A model generated the notes under the pieces. That model was given only the letters and a program-made list of their open reading frames with translations, made no database searches and was not told where the DNA came from. Below, one piece after another: positions 45,602 through 55,161 of a stretch of DNA of 64,000 bases; position 1 is the first letter of the stretch; each line of letters begins with the position of its first letter. A program made the position numbers and the translations under genes. Source of the stretch: Sphingobacteriaceae bacterium (GTDB lineage: Bacteria > Bacteroidota > Bacteroidia > Sphingobacteriales > Sphingobacteriaceae); assembly GCA_947479815.1 (NCBI GenBank), contig CANKAT010000003.1, forward strand, positions 17,273 to 81,272. Reading direction: 5' to 3'.

Positions 45602-45769
45602 ATGGACTTACAGTTAATCCTAGTTATACTCTTATTCGTTCTTGCTAGTTTATATGCAGGAAGGTTAGTTTATAGAAGCATGATTAATAAAAAAGGATGT
45701 GCCAGTAATTGTGGAAAATGTGCTGCCGATTTTAAGGAGATGAAATTGCCTGAATCAAAATCAAATTAA
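45602..45769 (+). CDS. Small FeoB-associated-type Cys-rich membrane protein
   Basis: 55 residues. One N-terminal membrane helix (LQLILVILLFVLASLYAG, 3-20) is followed by a basic stretch and the motif GCASNCGKC (32-40) with three cysteines, as in the FeoB-associated Cys-rich membrane family (PF12669-like). Such proteins often accompany iron or metal transport, but no feoAB is in this window. An exact TAnnTTTG element just upstream supports expression. It is convergent with ispF, with only 2 bp between the stop codons. Confidence 0.72.
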   Translation: MDLQLILVILLFVLASLYAGRLVYRSMINKKGCASNCGKCAADFKEMKLPESKSN

Positions 45770-45771
45770 AA

Positions 45772-46254
45772 TTAAGAATCCTTTTCAATCAGACAAACAG
45801 CATAGGCTACAAGTCCTTCTTTCCTGCCAATAAAACCCATGGTCTCATTAGTAGTTGCTTTAATTGAAATATCATCTTCACTTATTCCTGAAGCTTCGGC
45901 AATCTTAGTTTTCATTTCAGGAATATAAGGATTGATCTTGGGCGCTTCAAGGCAAAGCATGGCATCGATATTGCCAATACTCCAACCCTTTTGATTAAGC
46001 AGAGAAACACATTCTTTTAGTATGATTAAACTGCTGATACCTTTCCAGCGATCATCAGTATTCGAAAAATGATATCCAATATCTCTCAAATTTGCAGCGC
46101 CCAATAATGCATCACAGATAGCATGGACCAAAACATCGGCATCTGAATGTCCGAAAGCACCTGCGGAATGATCTAATTTAACCCCTCCCAAAATAAAAGG
46201 ATGGTTTTCGACTAATTGATGCACGTCAAACCCAAATCCAACTCTAATCTTCAT
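45772..46254 (-). CDS. ispF: 2-C-methyl-D-erythritol 2,4-cyclodiphosphate synthase
   Basis: 160 residues, normal length. Fifth step of the MEP isoprenoid pathway. Zinc-binding residues in GFDVHQL (about 7-13) and HSDADVLVHAICDALLGA (about 36-53), and the conserved KATTNETMGFIGRKEG at about 131-146. It starts 4 bp after the porV stop codon, so it is co-transcribed with porV. Confidence 0.97.
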   Translation of the reverse strand: MKIRVGFGFDVHQLVENHPFILGGVKLDHSAGAFGHSDADVLVHAICDALLGAANLRDIGYHFSNTDDRWKGISSLIILKECVSLLNQKGWSIGNIDAMLCLEAPKINPYIPEMKTKIAEASGISEDDISIKATTNETMGFIGRKEGLVAYAVCLIEKDS

Positions 46255-46258
46255 TAAA

Positions 46259-47413
46259 TTATTTTTCGAAATTAAACACCAGTGAAAAGCGCAGGGTTTG
46301 TGCTAAAGGACTGGTTTGCTGATTTGCAAGAATATATGCAAAATCAATATTGAATACATTGTACTTAAGACCCGCGCCTACGGTAAAGTATCTTCTGTCA
46401 CCCTTGGTCGGGGTTTCATAAAAATAACCTGAGCGAATAGCAAATTGTTTATTATACCAGTATTCTGCCCCAGCTGAATAACTAATCTCACTTATCTCTT
46501 CAGAAAAACCACCCGGAGCATCACTAAATGAACCAAATATAGCAGAAGGCACCGATCTTTCGGGGTCTTTACCACTAATAATCCGACCACTGGCATCTCT
46601 AATAGGACTCGTAGGTACCAATAATTTATTCAGGTCGAGTGCGAAAGTAAGTGTACTCAGCTCATCCAACATAAAAGTAGTGGCAGTACCAAGCTTCATA
46701 TTGGTTGGAAGAAATGATTTTGATCCATTATTGGTATAACTCATCTTCGTCCCAATATTTGAAACATTAAGGCCGAAAGCTACCTCCGCATCCCTCCCAA
46801 GTAGAAAGGTTCCTGTTTTATAATAAGCAGAAGCGTCAGCAGCAAGTGCTGTAGCTGGCTGTATATCCTGACCATTGAACTGGCCATTACTCAAACTTGA
46901 TCTAATATATCTGATTGCTGTTCCCAAAGAAAAGTCATTGCCAAACTTTCTGGAATATGTTCCTTCAATAGAAAACTCATTAGGACTGTAAACCCCGATA
47001 TCATTTTGACTATTGTCAGTAAGTTGAATTGACCCGTAAGAAAAATACCGCAATGCGCCACCAATTGTATTTCTCTTATCTAAACGATGATAAATAGTTA
47101 AATATCCTAGATCAACATCAGGTACAAGATTTCTTAACCAAGGAGTATAGGATGCTGAAAGTCCGGTTGGTTTATCCAAAAAAGCCATCTTAGCAGGATT
47201 CCAATGCAATGAATTAGCATCAGGCGAAATAGCAACTCCAACATCTCCCATGGCACCTGATCTGGCATCTGGAGTAATTAATAAAAATGGGGCAGCTGTC
47301 TGTATCGTATTACTACGCTTACCATCGCTTTGCGTAGTTTGAGCACCCACTAAAACTTGCAAACCGAAAATAAAATAGACTAAAAAATAAAAAAACGAGT
47401 GCTTTTTGATCAT
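46259..47413 (-). CDS. porV: Type IX secretion outer-membrane protein PorV (LptO)
   Basis: 384 residues from the ATG at 47411-47413 (signal peptide MIKKHSFFYFLVYFIFGLQVLVGA); a TTG six codons earlier is rejected. Diagnostic features: AAPFLLITPDARSGAMGDVGVA after the signal (about 38-60), SLHWNPAKMAFL and a C-terminal barrel ending RFSLVFNFEK. PorV shuttles T9SS cargo from the SprA translocon to the PorU sortase. PorU is normally encoded next to it but is absent here. gldJ is divergent, 425 bp away. Confidence 0.92.
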   Translation of the reverse strand: MIKKHSFFYFLVYFIFGLQVLVGAQTTQSDGKRSNTIQTAAPFLLITPDARSGAMGDVGVAISPDANSLHWNPAKMAFLDKPTGLSASYTPWLRNLVPDVDLGYLTIYHRLDKRNTIGGALRYFSYGSIQLTDNSQNDIGVYSPNEFSIEGTYSRKFGNDFSLGTAIRYIRSSLSNGQFNGQDIQPATALAADASAYYKTGTFLLGRDAEVAFGLNVSNIGTKMSYTNNGSKSFLPTNMKLGTATTFMLDELSTLTFALDLNKLLVPTSPIRDASGRIISGKDPERSVPSAIFGSFSDAPGGFSEEISEISYSAGAEYWYNKQFAIRSGYFYETPTKGDRRYFTVGAGLKYNVFNIDFAYILANQQTSPLAQTLRFSLVFNFEK

Positions 47414-47838
47414 TAATTTAGAAAAAATCAACCCAAATCTATACTTTCCTGTGATTTAAATATAAACAATTATAAAGATTTATTTTTTATTCTGCAGGAT
47501 TTATTAAACGCTTTATTATTGAAAATAATATTAAAAAAAATAAAAATAATTAAAAGAGTTTTTTAAAAAAATATATAACAATACACTGATATTGAATAAT
47601 TTATAATAATTTAAACTTTAATATACTAGTGGCAAGATTAAATATATCGACAACAATAACATCAACCAGAGAACGTTTTAATATCGATTTAACGTATATT
47701 CAAACGAAGCCTTACTACTAATTTTCCGTTTGAGCAGGTATATTTTATAGTACCAGAGATAGATAAAAAAAAATCCATTGGTGATATTAACCAATTTTGT
47801 ATTTTTAACGAATTAATGAGCCAATTACATCAAAAAGA
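47414..47838. other. AT-rich divergent porV-gldJ promoter region
   Basis: About 425 bp, very AT-rich, with no gene and none of the repeat families that fill other gaps. It must hold the divergent promoters of porV and gldJ. I could not pick exact -7 elements with confidence. Confidence 0.6.
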
Positions 47839-49434
47839 ATGAAACGAATTACGATATATTTTTCAGCAGCACTATTTCTACTTGGAATTACAACATCCTG
47901 TAACAAAACCACAAGCAAGTCTTCCTCAAAAACGGGCATGGCTTACAATAATAAGTACAATGGCGGCTTTGAGGTTAACAACAAAATTAAGGGTGGTCCA
48001 GGTCCAGGACTGATTGCAATTGAAGGTGGTACTTTTGTTATGGGTGGAAGCCTAAACCAGGATCTAGGCTATGAGTTTGATAATGTTAAGCGGAGAGTAA
48101 CAGTAGCTTCCTTTTACATAGATGAAACTGAGGTTGCAAACGTAGATTGGTTGGAGTACTTACATTGGATCAAACGCACGTATCCAAATGATGCTGAATA
48201 TTACTACAATGCACTTCCTGATACACTTGTTTGGAGACAGCCGCTTTCATACAATGAGCCTTATGTAAACAATTACCTTAGACATCCTGCATTTCGGGAT
48301 TACCCTGTTGTAGGAATCACCTGGGAACAGGCAAATGACTATTGCGTTTGGCGTACTGATCGGGTGAATGAGGAAATACTCAGAAAAGGTGGTTATTTGG
48401 TTGACTACAAGACCCTTGCAGGTGGTGGCAAAACTGGAGCTCCAGCAGTTGCAACTACTTCAAAAGAGCCCTTCAATACAGATATTTATTTGAATGGACA
48501 ATTTCGTGGCGAAGGTATTGACGGTAAAAAGATGAAAAAAGATCTTAACCCGAATGCAGTAGCAAGTGGAGCAACAACTGGTAAATCTGGACCCGTAAGG
48601 CCTGTTCGCGTAGAAGATGGAGTGTTGAAACAACCTTACCGCTTACCAACTGAAGCAGAATGGGAATATGCTGCTTTAGCTTTAGCAGGTAATACTGAAT
48701 TTGAAAATATTGCCGACGGAAGAATTTATCCATGGAATGGGCTTGGTGTTCGTTCACCTAAAAAGCGTACTCAGGGTATGATTTTAGCCAATTTTAAACG
48801 TGGCGAAGGGGATAACATGGGAACAGGTGGTTACCTCAACGATAAAGCTGATATTACCGGTCCTGTAAGAAATTATACTCCTAATGACTTTGGACTTTAT
48901 AACATGGCTGGAAATGTAAACGAATGGACCGCTGATGTTTACAGGAAATTAAGCTTTGAAAATTTTTCAGATTTTAACCCTTTTCGCGGGAATGAATTTG
49001 CAAATAAACAATTATCTAACCGAGAAAAAGGTATTTATGCTAAAGATAAATATGGCCGCCCGATTAAAGATCCAGCAAAGTCAGGTAAAAAACAAAAATG
49101 GTCTGAAATACAAGGAAATGTTTCAAAGGTTGATTCATCTTCACTAGCCGGAAAACCTTATAAATCTGATTTCAGAGGCTATCTTGATACTGTAAATACT
49201 AGTCTTTATGGTACTACTACTCTAGTGAATGATCGTTCACGCGTTTATAAAGGCGGTTCATGGAATGACAGAGCATATTGGTTAAATCCTGCAACTAGAA
49301 GATTTATGCAGCAAGATGAAACAAGTGCTGAAATTGGATTCCGATCAGCAATGACCTTAGTTGGTGCTCCTGAAATCATCAGTAAGGGAAAACCACAGTT
49401 CACTAGGTTTAAATCAAAAGCCAAGAGTAACTAA
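47839..49434 (+). CDS. gldJ: Gliding motility / T9SS lipoprotein GldJ
   Basis: 531 residues. Signal peptide with lipobox TTSC (Cys21), then an FGE-sulfatase fold: GLIAIEGGTFVMGGS (about 54-68), VASFYIDETEVANVDWLEYL (about 89-108), YPVVGITWEQANDYCVWR, LPTEAEWEYAA (about 273-283), YNMAGNVNEWTADVY (about 354-368) and a C-terminal YKGGSWNDRAYWLNPA...EIGFR. GldJ works with GldK in the ring attached to the T9SS and is needed for gliding in Flavobacterium. It has a strong terminator right after it. Confidence 0.93.
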   Translation: MKRITIYFSAALFLLGITTSCNKTTSKSSSKTGMAYNNKYNGGFEVNNKIKGGPGPGLIAIEGGTFVMGGSLNQDLGYEFDNVKRRVTVASFYIDETEVANVDWLEYLHWIKRTYPNDAEYYYNALPDTLVWRQPLSYNEPYVNNYLRHPAFRDYPVVGITWEQANDYCVWRTDRVNEEILRKGGYLVDYKTLAGGGKTGAPAVATTSKEPFNTDIYLNGQFRGEGIDGKKMKKDLNPNAVASGATTGKSGPVRPVRVEDGVLKQPYRLPTEAEWEYAALALAGNTEFENIADGRIYPWNGLGVRSPKKRTQGMILANFKRGEGDNMGTGGYLNDKADITGPVRNYTPNDFGLYNMAGNVNEWTADVYRKLSFENFSDFNPFRGNEFANKQLSNREKGIYAKDKYGRPIKDPAKSGKKQKWSEIQGNVSKVDSSSLAGKPYKSDFRGYLDTVNTSLYGTTTLVNDRSRVYKGGSWNDRAYWLNPATRRFMQQDETSAEIGFRSAMTLVGAPEIISKGKPQFTRFKSKAKSN

Positions 49435-49463
49435 GAATCCGATTTCTTAAAACTCTTGATATC

Positions 49464-49502
49464 AAAACACCTTTATATAATTATATAAAGGTGTTTTTTT
49501 TT
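49464..49502 (+). terminator. Bidirectional terminator after gldJ
   Basis: Perfect inverted repeat: AAAACACCTTTATATAA against TTATATAAAGGTGTTTT, followed by TTTTT on the plus strand. It also lies after the convergent TonB receptor gene (minus strand), where it is followed by only a short T run. Confidence 0.92.
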
Positions 49503-49530
49503 GATTGATATCCAGAATCGTATTATTTTC

Positions 49531-51768
49531 TTAAAGGTTGTACTGCACGTTCATCCATAAGCTCCTACCCACAGCATTAATTCCACTTCCATGCGTACGA
49601 TAATCCACATTAAATAAATTCTGAGCACTTAATTTTAAATGTGCTTTACCAAAAGTATAACCCGAATAAATGTTCAACACTTTCCATCCTGGTGTACCAT
49701 TACGGGGAATCCGATTATCATCTCTATCTCCCTGAGCTAATCGGTCTTGCTTATCAGCCCAAGCTAATTCGCCCTTCATATACAGCCTGGCCATTTTATA
49801 TTTCATGGAAATATTCCCGTTAAAGGGAGGCACCCTTCTTAAAGGCTCAGATTTTGATAGATTCTGCCCATGATTAAAGGATGTAAACATATCAAATGAA
49901 AAATTCTTACTAGCCTGCCATCCAAGAAATCCCTCAACTCCTTTAATTAAGGCTTCTTCCGTATTCTCCTTTTTATATACTTTATATCCGTCAATAATCT
50001 GAGTTGTTTGAATCCTAGTAATAAGGTCTATCAATTTATTTCGGTATAACGCTGCGCCAAGCGTCAATTTTTTTGAAGCATACTTATAACCTAATTCAGA
50101 ATTATAGCTTTTCTCAGGTTTTAAGGCATAAGATGGAAGTTCATATCTGAAATCTACTATGCCTAAGGTTCCCATATCATCAATATTCGGGGCCCGGTAT
50201 CCCGTGTTCAGAGATACATACACATGATGATCTTTCAAGGTGTAATTAAGTCCTGTATTCCAAACAAAAGCGCCTGGAGATACTTGCAGCTCACCAAGGT
50301 CTTTGTCAAATATGGAAGCCTTTAGCCAATTGTACCTAATTCCTGCTTCAGCATTAAATCCAGCAAGCTCAAAATGATGAAGAGAATATAAAGAAGTATT
50401 TAAATACGATGAATTGTTGGGATAGAGTCCGCGAAGTGTTGTCAAGACTCCACTCTGACTATTGGTGTTATTCCGGATACTATTAATTTTATCGCTGTAA
50501 TATTCCAGCCCACTATTTGCTGTCCAATAGGTTGAAAGGGTAGAAAATATTTCTGCAGAAAGATTGGATGAACTTACTTTATCTCTTTCAAATCCGGCAA
50601 TAAAACTTGAGTTTTTCTGATTATTTCTTTCTTCAATGGTATTGTTCAGGGAGCCGGTAATGTTAATTTCATTGAAAAGCGAACTAGACTGTAGCATCCT
50701 AAATTTTACATAGCTCAGGTTCCTGCCCTGAACACCCATCTTATTGATCTTAAAATTCTCTAGCCTGACTTTATGAAAAACATCCACATCATTTTGCTGC
50801 ACAAATTGATTTGCAATGCTTATTTCTGCCCTTTCTGAAAGTTTTAATTTAAGCTTTAAACTTGCATCAGACTCACTATAGCCTGATGGCGATTGTCTTC
50901 CTGTGGTATCTCCACCAATTAGATCTCCGAAATTTTTTAAGCCAAGTACTCCTGAAAAAACCAATTTTGAAGATGAATACACAAATTCGGAACTCCCAGA
51001 TTTTTCCATATTTCCGCTTCCATAGCGAGCACTTACACTACCTTTAAAATTTGTGGACTCCGAAAAACCTGGATCTTTAGTAAAAACCTGTATAACTCCA
51101 CCCATTGCATCTGAACCATATTGAACAGAACCGCTTCCTCTCAATACCTCAATTTTATCAATAGAGAATGGATCAACCGTGTTTAAATACTGATTGGGGC
51201 CATATCTAAAGGTTGAATTATTCATTCGGATACCGTCTACCAATAGGAGAGTTTGATTACCTGTCAACCCTCTAATAAATGGCGAGCCGCCGCCGTGATT
51301 TGTTTTTTGAACAAATACCCCCGGAATAATATTTAATGATTCTGGGGTAGATCTTGGTATATTTTCTGATTGAGAAGGTCTGCTTAAAATACTGGATGCA
51401 AATGGCAATTTTAAGCTGGAGGTATTCCTTCTTGATGCTGAAACCACCTCAATTTCTGAGAGTGAATTTATAGTTTCGACCAGTGGAATTTGAAGATCTA
51501 ATAATTGACCGGGTTTCAGTTCAATTAAAATAATATAAGTTTCATAGCCTACTCTACTTGCCTTTAAACTATATCGGCCTGGTGAAAACTCTTTTAAAAA
51601 AAGTCCATTGTCATCAGAGGCAAAGTTATAAGAGGCAGAACCTTCAAGTTTAATATTAACTCCTGAAAGGCTAGTCTTCGTAATTTGATTAAAAACCTTA
51701 CCCCCTAAATTCTGTGCGAATACAGGAAGAGTTATCGCAATTAAAAAAATAGTCAAAAAGTGTTTCAT
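49531..51768 (-). CDS. TonB-dependent outer-membrane receptor
   Basis: 745 residues with a signal peptide (MKHFLTIFLIAITLPVFAQ), a carboxypeptidase-regulatory-like beta domain (about 22-105), a plug (about 125-235, with PGVFVQKTNHGGGSPFIRGLTG and SVQYGSDAMGGVIQV) and a 22-strand barrel ending in VDYRTHGSGINAVGRSLWMNVQYNL. It is not of the SusC type (no SusD partner). Length and plug resemble siderophore/metal or vitamin receptors. Substrate unknown; the downstream metal-dependent phosphatase fusion may be linked by function but is 59 bp upstream in transcription order. Confidence 0.93.
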   Translation of the reverse strand: MKHFLTIFLIAITLPVFAQNLGGKVFNQITKTSLSGVNIKLEGSASYNFASDDNGLFLKEFSPGRYSLKASRVGYETYIILIELKPGQLLDLQIPLVETINSLSEIEVVSASRRNTSSLKLPFASSILSRPSQSENIPRSTPESLNIIPGVFVQKTNHGGGSPFIRGLTGNQTLLLVDGIRMNNSTFRYGPNQYLNTVDPFSIDKIEVLRGSGSVQYGSDAMGGVIQVFTKDPGFSESTNFKGSVSARYGSGNMEKSGSSEFVYSSSKLVFSGVLGLKNFGDLIGGDTTGRQSPSGYSESDASLKLKLKLSERAEISIANQFVQQNDVDVFHKVRLENFKINKMGVQGRNLSYVKFRMLQSSSLFNEINITGSLNNTIEERNNQKNSSFIAGFERDKVSSSNLSAEIFSTLSTYWTANSGLEYYSDKINSIRNNTNSQSGVLTTLRGLYPNNSSYLNTSLYSLHHFELAGFNAEAGIRYNWLKASIFDKDLGELQVSPGAFVWNTGLNYTLKDHHVYVSLNTGYRAPNIDDMGTLGIVDFRYELPSYALKPEKSYNSELGYKYASKKLTLGAALYRNKLIDLITRIQTTQIIDGYKVYKKENTEEALIKGVEGFLGWQASKNFSFDMFTSFNHGQNLSKSEPLRRVPPFNGNISMKYKMARLYMKGELAWADKQDRLAQGDRDDNRIPRNGTPGWKVLNIYSGYTFGKAHLKLSAQNLFNVDYRTHGSGINAVGRSLWMNVQYNL

Positions 51769-51826
51769 TTCCGATTTAACTTGATCGTGCTTGAGTATTT
51801 TACTGATGAAGATTTAAAATGATTTA

Positions 51827-54286
51827 TTAGTCCTTATCCTTCTTTTGTTCGAGTTTCACAAATGCGCTTCGACGTGGAGCAGGCATAATCGAATCTTCAC
51901 CTTTAACAGATTTCCAGACAACCTCATTCAGGTCTAGATCAGGTGCTGCATCCTCTTTTGCAAAATTCCATTCTTGAGAACGCTGAGCACTTTTATTCCA
52001 GGCAACATTACGTTGTTCTAGATCTACATTTGCTGCCCTAACCCGGTAAGGCTTAAAGTCTGGCTTAGTGGTAAAGCAATCAGAAAATGGCACTGCAGCT
52101 GCATCATATTGGCTCATAGGTGGAAGTCCCAAGATTAACTCTATTGTTCGAAGCATACCAGAGGTAGAAAACATTGAACTATTCACGGAATTACGTTTGA
52201 TATAAGGACTGATCACGAAAGCTGGTGAACGGTGAGCATCAATATGATCAGGACCATTTTGAGCATCATCCTCTAGCACGAAAATTGCTGATTCCTTCCA
52301 AATGCTGCTATTGGAAATATGTTCTACCAATAGGCCTAGAGCCAAATCATTATCAGCAACATGTGCAGTTGGAGTTAATTTCCCAATGCGCTGCCCACTG
52401 GTATGATCATTTCCAAGCCTAATCGTATTAAACTGGGCTACGGCATTCATTGCCAATAAAGAATCGAAATCTGATTTAAAAGCAGCAATTCTATCAATAT
52501 CCTTTATATCCAGATTGTAGCTGGGATATTTTTCAGCTGAATGTCCTATGAGTGATTTAGTTGTTGGACCATCCTTTGTAACAAATGCTCCATAACTACG
52601 ATAAGAAATGCCTGCCCTTTTCGCATAATCCCAGATATATCCATCACGTGGGTAGGCAATTTGACGACTGCCTTCATAATCATACGTTCCACCTCTGCTA
52701 CCATAACTGGTTGGCCAGGTTTTCTCTGTATAATCTGTAGCATAGGCTGCCATACTCCAATTATGCCCGTCGGCGCTCACTTCTGAATCCACATAAAAGT
52801 TGTCAAGAAGTACAAATTCCCTAGCAAGTGCATGATGATTAGGTGTTACCTTATCAGGGAAGAGACATAAGTTGGGATCACCATTACCTTCTTTAATATC
52901 TCCAAATACCTGATCATACGTGCGATTCTCTTTTATTACATAGAATACATATTTAATAGGCGATTTCCCTCCCTGAACATTGGGCACTGGATTATTTGCC
53001 AGGCCTTTTGAAATTGCTTCAGTCTGCTTGTTATAAGGCGTATTTGCATAAACCTGCTTAGAATACAATTCCAATTGTTTATCAGTAGGTTGATCAATAA
53101 TAGATAAGGTACCCTTAAATAAACCACCAATATACTGAACCTCTTTTTGCGCACTTATACCTACATGCACGCCGCTATCGTCTGTCTTTTTAAAAGGCTG
53201 AGGACCATCTGGATTTGCCATGGAGGTAAACCCTTTTCCATTAGAAACAAAGATTTTTTTACCGGCTACTCTCACATTAGTTGGATACCAACCTGTAGGA
53301 ATGAAGCCTTTTGAGCTACTTTTCCCAGGATTTGATACATTAAATACTGCCAAACAGTTATTATCTGCATTAGCTACATACAAGGTTTTTTCATCTTCTG
53401 ATAATGCAAGACCGTTGGTAGTTGCCCCTGTAAGCCTAGTTGGATAAAGAGCCGTTGAGATAACTTCAATAACTTTTCTGGCTTTTACATCAATAACTGA
53501 TACCGAATTATCATTCGCATTGGCCACAAACAAATACCTGCCCGTTCTATTTTGAATGATTTCATTTGGATGGCTTTCTGTCAATATTTCAGAAGTTATT
53601 TTTTGAGCCTTTATATCATAAATGGCTAGTTTATCTACGCCCCATAACGAGATGTAAAGCTTAGTTTTATCTGGTGAAAGCAGGCAATCATAGGCCTCTG
53701 AACCCAGATTGACTTTATTCACTAATTTATTGGTACGTAAATCAAAAATATAGAGCGAATTATTTTCTTTGGTAACTGCATATAAACGTTTTCCTGCATC
53801 ATCTACTTCAATTCCTGTTGGACCGATTTTTTCATTTGGCCATGCTTTTCCAAGTACAATTGTATCTGCTTTTCCAAGCATTTTCTTGATGATCGGATAT
53901 ACCAATATGATATTATCATTTGCACCAGAAGCATAGAGTTTTTTCTCATCGGAACTAAATTTTAAACCATACCATGCCTTTCCAATCGGTTGATCATGCA
54001 ATATCTTCTCAGACTGTGGGTCAATCAACTGAATACTCTGCTTGCTTTGTCCATTATTGGTTACTGCCATTAATTTTTGTGAGGCGGAGATCTGAATATT
54101 TAGGGGCAAATCGCCCAAGGGCAATGACCTACCTGCCGGACTTAAAGACCAACCATTAGGTAATAAAACTTTGCCTGATTTTGAGCTACCTGGTATGGTT
54201 TGAGCCACACTATCTGTTGCAAGTAGCAAAGGCAATACGAATAGAGTAATTACTCTTAAAAGTGAATGGATTTTGAAAAGCTGCAT
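51827..54286 (-). CDS. YncE-like beta-propeller fused to a phosphatase-like domain
   Basis: 819 residues with a signal peptide. Residues about 45-400 are a seven-bladed YVTN/YncE propeller (repeated KLYAV..N....V.D). About 435-740 is an alkaline-phosphatase/phosphoesterase-type fold: VIKENRTYDQVFGD (about 447-460), VSADGHNWSMAAY, and FVLEDDAQNGPDHIDAHRSP (about 675-694) with metal-ligand residues. Known as bifunctional YncE/alkaline phosphatase family proteins; the physiological substrate is not known. Periplasmic by its signal peptide. Confidence 0.9.
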   Translation of the reverse strand: MQLFKIHSLLRVITLFVLPLLLATDSVAQTIPGSSKSGKVLLPNGWSLSPAGRSLPLGDLPLNIQISASQKLMAVTNNGQSKQSIQLIDPQSEKILHDQPIGKAWYGLKFSSDEKKLYASGANDNIILVYPIIKKMLGKADTIVLGKAWPNEKIGPTGIEVDDAGKRLYAVTKENNSLYIFDLRTNKLVNKVNLGSEAYDCLLSPDKTKLYISLWGVDKLAIYDIKAQKITSEILTESHPNEIIQNRTGRYLFVANANDNSVSVIDVKARKVIEVISTALYPTRLTGATTNGLALSEDEKTLYVANADNNCLAVFNVSNPGKSSSKGFIPTGWYPTNVRVAGKKIFVSNGKGFTSMANPDGPQPFKKTDDSGVHVGISAQKEVQYIGGLFKGTLSIIDQPTDKQLELYSKQVYANTPYNKQTEAISKGLANNPVPNVQGGKSPIKYVFYVIKENRTYDQVFGDIKEGNGDPNLCLFPDKVTPNHHALAREFVLLDNFYVDSEVSADGHNWSMAAYATDYTEKTWPTSYGSRGGTYDYEGSRQIAYPRDGYIWDYAKRAGISYRSYGAFVTKDGPTTKSLIGHSAEKYPSYNLDIKDIDRIAAFKSDFDSLLAMNAVAQFNTIRLGNDHTSGQRIGKLTPTAHVADNDLALGLLVEHISNSSIWKESAIFVLEDDAQNGPDHIDAHRSPAFVISPYIKRNSVNSSMFSTSGMLRTIELILGLPPMSQYDAAAVPFSDCFTTKPDFKPYRVRAANVDLEQRNVAWNKSAQRSQEWNFAKEDAAPDLDLNEVVWKSVKGEDSIMPAPRRSAFVKLEQKKDKD

Positions 54287-54399
54287 GATTTAAATATTTA
54301 TGGTAAGACGCTAATTAAAAGGAATAAATATCATTAATTTAATACAAATAAAGGCTTTCTGTATTAATAAGATATTAGGATAATATCAAATAAAATACA

Positions 54400-54426
54400 A
54401 AAGACCGAAACATTAGCTCCGGTCTT
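54400..54426 (-). terminator. Intrinsic terminator after the GMC oxidoreductase operon
   Basis: On the minus strand: AAGACCG, loop, CGGTCTTTTGTATTTTATTT. It is 45 bp after the stop codon of the small-subunit gene. Confidence 0.8.
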
Positions 54427-54470
54427 ATACATTTAAATAATACTGAATAAAATAGTATAACCGATTCCGA

Positions 54471-55157
54471 TTAACTATCCCATGTCATGATCTTACCTCT
54501 ATCTTCGGGCTTAAGACATTGGTCTAATGTTTTCTGATCATATTCAAGCCCGTATTGCTTTAATACATTATCTGGAACACCATTCCATTCATTAGGCTGG
54601 TTACCTTTATAGGCCATATCAGAAATTCCTTCTTTACTAGTAAAGAAACCCGTTGCAGTCAAATTACGCATGGTATTAAAAAAGCTCACTCCAGCCAAAT
54701 TTTCGGGAGCAGCCTTCTCTGGAAATGCTATAAGTTCAACTAATTCAATTTGCTGATCTTTTCCAGCTTCAGCGAACGACTTTTTAAAGAGTTTAAGTGA
54801 TTTTACATCAAGCCATTTTAATCCACCTCTCATTGGAAGCTGATACTTTGGTTGATCTTTGACAATAAACTCAATAAATTCAGGCACTTTAGCATCACTT
54901 GCGCTTCCAGAATGTTCATCTTTTGGAATGATGATATCCGCTAAAATGGTAATTGTACTAAGCTCTGCTGCGCTAAAGAAAGTCTCGGACATCAGTTTTT
55001 CATCGATCAGCTTTTCTTCAGCTGTACGACCATAAACTCCAGTCTTTCCACTTCCAGCAGCATTTTTAGAATCCTTTTTATCACATGAAGTTGCTAAAAT
55101 AGTACCAACACTGACTGTACCAACAGCCAATGCTTTGAGTGAGTCTCTTCTATTCAT
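54471..55157 (-). CDS. Gluconate 2-dehydrogenase subunit 3 family protein
   Basis: 228 residues with a twin-arginine signal (MNRRDSLKALAVG...LATSC), which could be lipid-anchored at Cys. The body has the family pattern FFSAAELSTITILADIIIPKDEHSGSASDAKVPEFI (about 58-93). This is the small subunit that helps fold or export the FAD-containing GMC partner encoded 4 bp upstream. It is the last gene before a terminator. Confidence 0.9.
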   Translation of the reverse strand: MNRRDSLKALAVGTVSVGTILATSCDKKDSKNAAGSGKTGVYGRTAEEKLIDEKLMSETFFSAAELSTITILADIIIPKDEHSGSASDAKVPEFIEFIVKDQPKYQLPMRGGLKWLDVKSLKLFKKSFAEAGKDQQIELVELIAFPEKAAPENLAGVSFFNTMRNLTATGFFTSKEGISDMAYKGNQPNEWNGVPDNVLKQYGLEYDQKTLDQCLKPEDRGKIMTWDS

Positions 55158-55161
55158 CTGA

